Shown: piece after piece, positions 6,481 through 7,003 of the stretch
Layout of the letters: each line of letters begins with the position of its first letter
Numbering within the stretch: position 1 is the stretch's first letter
Assembly (NCBI GenBank): GCA_031551045.1
Contig: JAVBOD010000051.1
Coordinates: 1-7,003, forward strand
Length of the DNA: 7,003 nucleotides
From: JAVBOD01 sp031551045
GTDB lineage: Bacteria > Bacteroidota > Bacteroidia > Bacteroidales > UBA932
Direction: 5' to 3'
Position numbers and translations under genes: made by a program
Notes under the pieces: model-generated
Seen by the model: the letters and a program-made list of their open reading frames with translations, nothing else
What the model was told of the DNA's origin: nothing
Databases searched by the model: none

Positions 6481-6497
6481 TCGTTCCGAAGAAACGA
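6481..6497 (-). promoter_or_regulatory. UUCG-loop hairpin in the pckA leader
   Basis: The minus strand reads TCGTTTCTTCGGAACGA. It can fold with C(UUCG)G as a closing tetraloop and a single bulged U, or as a 7-bp stem with one G-U pair. C(UUCG)G loops are unusually stable. The hairpin would lie at the very 5' end of the transcript predicted from the adjacent promoter, about 71 nt before the start codon. A role in mRNA stability is inference. Confidence 0.45.
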
Positions 6498-6502
6498 ATT
6501 AG

Positions 6503-6534
6503 TAAAGGTAGGGATTATTTTGCCAATTATGAAA
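6503..6534 (-). promoter_or_regulatory. Candidate pckA promoter
   Basis: On the minus strand TACCTTTA (6510-6503) matches seven of eight positions of the -7 consensus TAnnTTTG. TTTC (6534-6531), exactly 20 bp upstream, is a one-mismatch -33 element. Transcription would start near 6497, giving a leader of about 87 nt before the pckA ATG, A/T-rich except for one hairpin. The promoter sits just downstream of the stop codon of the nuclease-domain gene. Confidence 0.45.
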
Positions 6535-6539
6535 TAATT
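6525..6539. repeat. Short A/T palindrome over the pckA -33 region
   Basis: AATTAT-GAA-ATAATT is a perfect 6-bp inverted repeat with a 3-bp centre. It covers the candidate pckA -33 element and two bases of the TAA stop codon of the upstream gene. It could be an operator for a dimeric regulator, but in A/T-rich DNA chance is a real alternative. It is too weak and lacks the T-run needed for a terminator. Confidence 0.3.
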
Positions 6540-6993
6540 ACAACATCTCACTATATGATAGCATTTTAGTTTCGAAAATATAGCTATTCTTAGTAATGTC
6601 GAAACGGCAAAAATAATGTTGTTGGCCGTTGCTTACAAAAAGAAAAGGAACTTTTAGAACCATATTGTAGCGGGCAATTTGATGAAAGGTTTCTTGTGAA
6701 ATGAGTACGCATTCGGCTTTGCATTCCACCAATAATAAGGGATTGAACGCACGGTCGTACACCACAATGTCGGCGCGATAATGGCAATTATTGTAGGTAA
6801 GCGCTGTTTCTACCCTGATGCGCGAAAGCGGCACTCTTTGTTCATTGACAAGTAAATGAAGGACCTGCTGCCGCACCCATTCTTCGGGCGTGAGGGCAAC
6901 GTATTTTTTTCGTACCGGGTCGAAAATTTCTTTGCCCTTGGCGGTTTCCCGCGTTCGCGGAGAAAATGGCGGTATGTTCGTGTTGTCGGTCAT
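6538..6993 (-). CDS. Stand-alone HsdR N-terminal-like PD-(D/E)XK nuclease domain protein
   Basis: A 151-aa protein that resembles the N-terminal nuclease domain of type I restriction HsdR subunits (HSDR_N-type families), without the helicase/translocase part. An N-terminal region (1-60) contains FDPVRKKYVALTPEEWVRQ and a helix. The nuclease core then reads YRADIVVYD (72-80, Asp75), LLLVECKA (86-93, Glu90 and Lys92) and HQIARYN (104-110). The D...ExK triad plus the QxxxY element (Gln105, Tyr109) is the RecB/HsdR-type active site, and all key residues are present. Small single-domain proteins of this kind are, as I recall, conserved in Bacteroidota and annotated only by the domain name; no hsdM or hsdS is seen here, so a restriction role is unlikely. 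The substrate is unknown. The ATG is preceded by an A-rich stretch (AGATACTAAA). Its transcript could continue into pckA, since no terminator is visible. Confidence 0.85.
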   Translation of the reverse strand: MTDNTNIPPFSPRTRETAKGKEIFDPVRKKYVALTPEEWVRQQVLHLLVNEQRVPLSRIRVETALTYNNCHYRADIVVYDRAFNPLLLVECKAECVLISQETFHQIARYNMVLKVPFLFVSNGQQHYFCRFDITKNSYIFETKMLSYSEML

Positions 6994-7003
6994 TTTAGTA
7001 TCT

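Noticed and set aside
6538..6993. Part of a type I restriction-modification system
   Set aside because: No helicase region, hsdM or hsdS is seen, and the gene has a complete start and stop at the size of a solo domain protein, so it does not look like a truncated hsdR.

Overview
The window looks like ordinary chromosome from a member of the Bacteroidota, most likely order Bacteroidales; I cannot name the genus. The evidence is Bacteroidota-type promoter boxes (TAnnTTTG), A-rich translation leaders without a strong Shine-Dalgarno, a DUF4783 secreted protein, a stand-alone HsdR-N-like nuclease domain protein, and a G/C-run palindromic repeat that I remember as common in this phylum. No phage, transposase, CRISPR array, rRNA or tRNA is visible.

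Layout: (1) 2-235 (+) is the 3' end of rodA, the cell-wall elongation glycosyltransferase. (2) On the minus strand, ruvX (1277-843) is followed by def (793-242), probably as one transcript that meets rodA tail to tail with a 6-bp gap. An inverted pair of palindromic repeats lies between ruvX and def. One copy encodes the last residues of RuvX, and the pair can form a 20-bp hairpin whose loop carries the ruvX stop codon. (3) 1278-1380 is a short divergent promoter region between ruvX and a small secreted DUF4783 protein (1381-1770, +). (4) trkA (1925-3286) and aspA (3309-4742) are 22 bp apart on the plus strand and probably co-transcribed. (5) A 15-bp perfect-stem bidirectional terminator (4766-4803) separates aspA from the convergent pckA (6410-4821, -). 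(6) pckA has its own promoter and a leader hairpin; upstream on the same strand lies a 151-aa PD-(D/E)XK nuclease-like protein (6993-6538, -).

Functionally this is housekeeping: envelope growth (rodA), N-terminal protein maturation (def), pre-16S rRNA processing (ruvX), potassium uptake control (trkA) and C4-acid metabolism. AspA makes fumarate from aspartate. PckA interconverts oxaloacetate and PEP, and in anaerobic Bacteroidales often works in the CO2-fixing direction that feeds oxaloacetate to the fumarate/succinate branch, so the two convergent genes act on the same metabolic node.

The most interesting features are the repeat pair that rewrites the RuvX C-terminus and may control def, the ruvX promoter that implies a nearly leaderless mRNA, the solo nuclease-domain gene with a complete active-site signature, and the pckA control region. 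I do not see a convincing undescribed multi-gene system.
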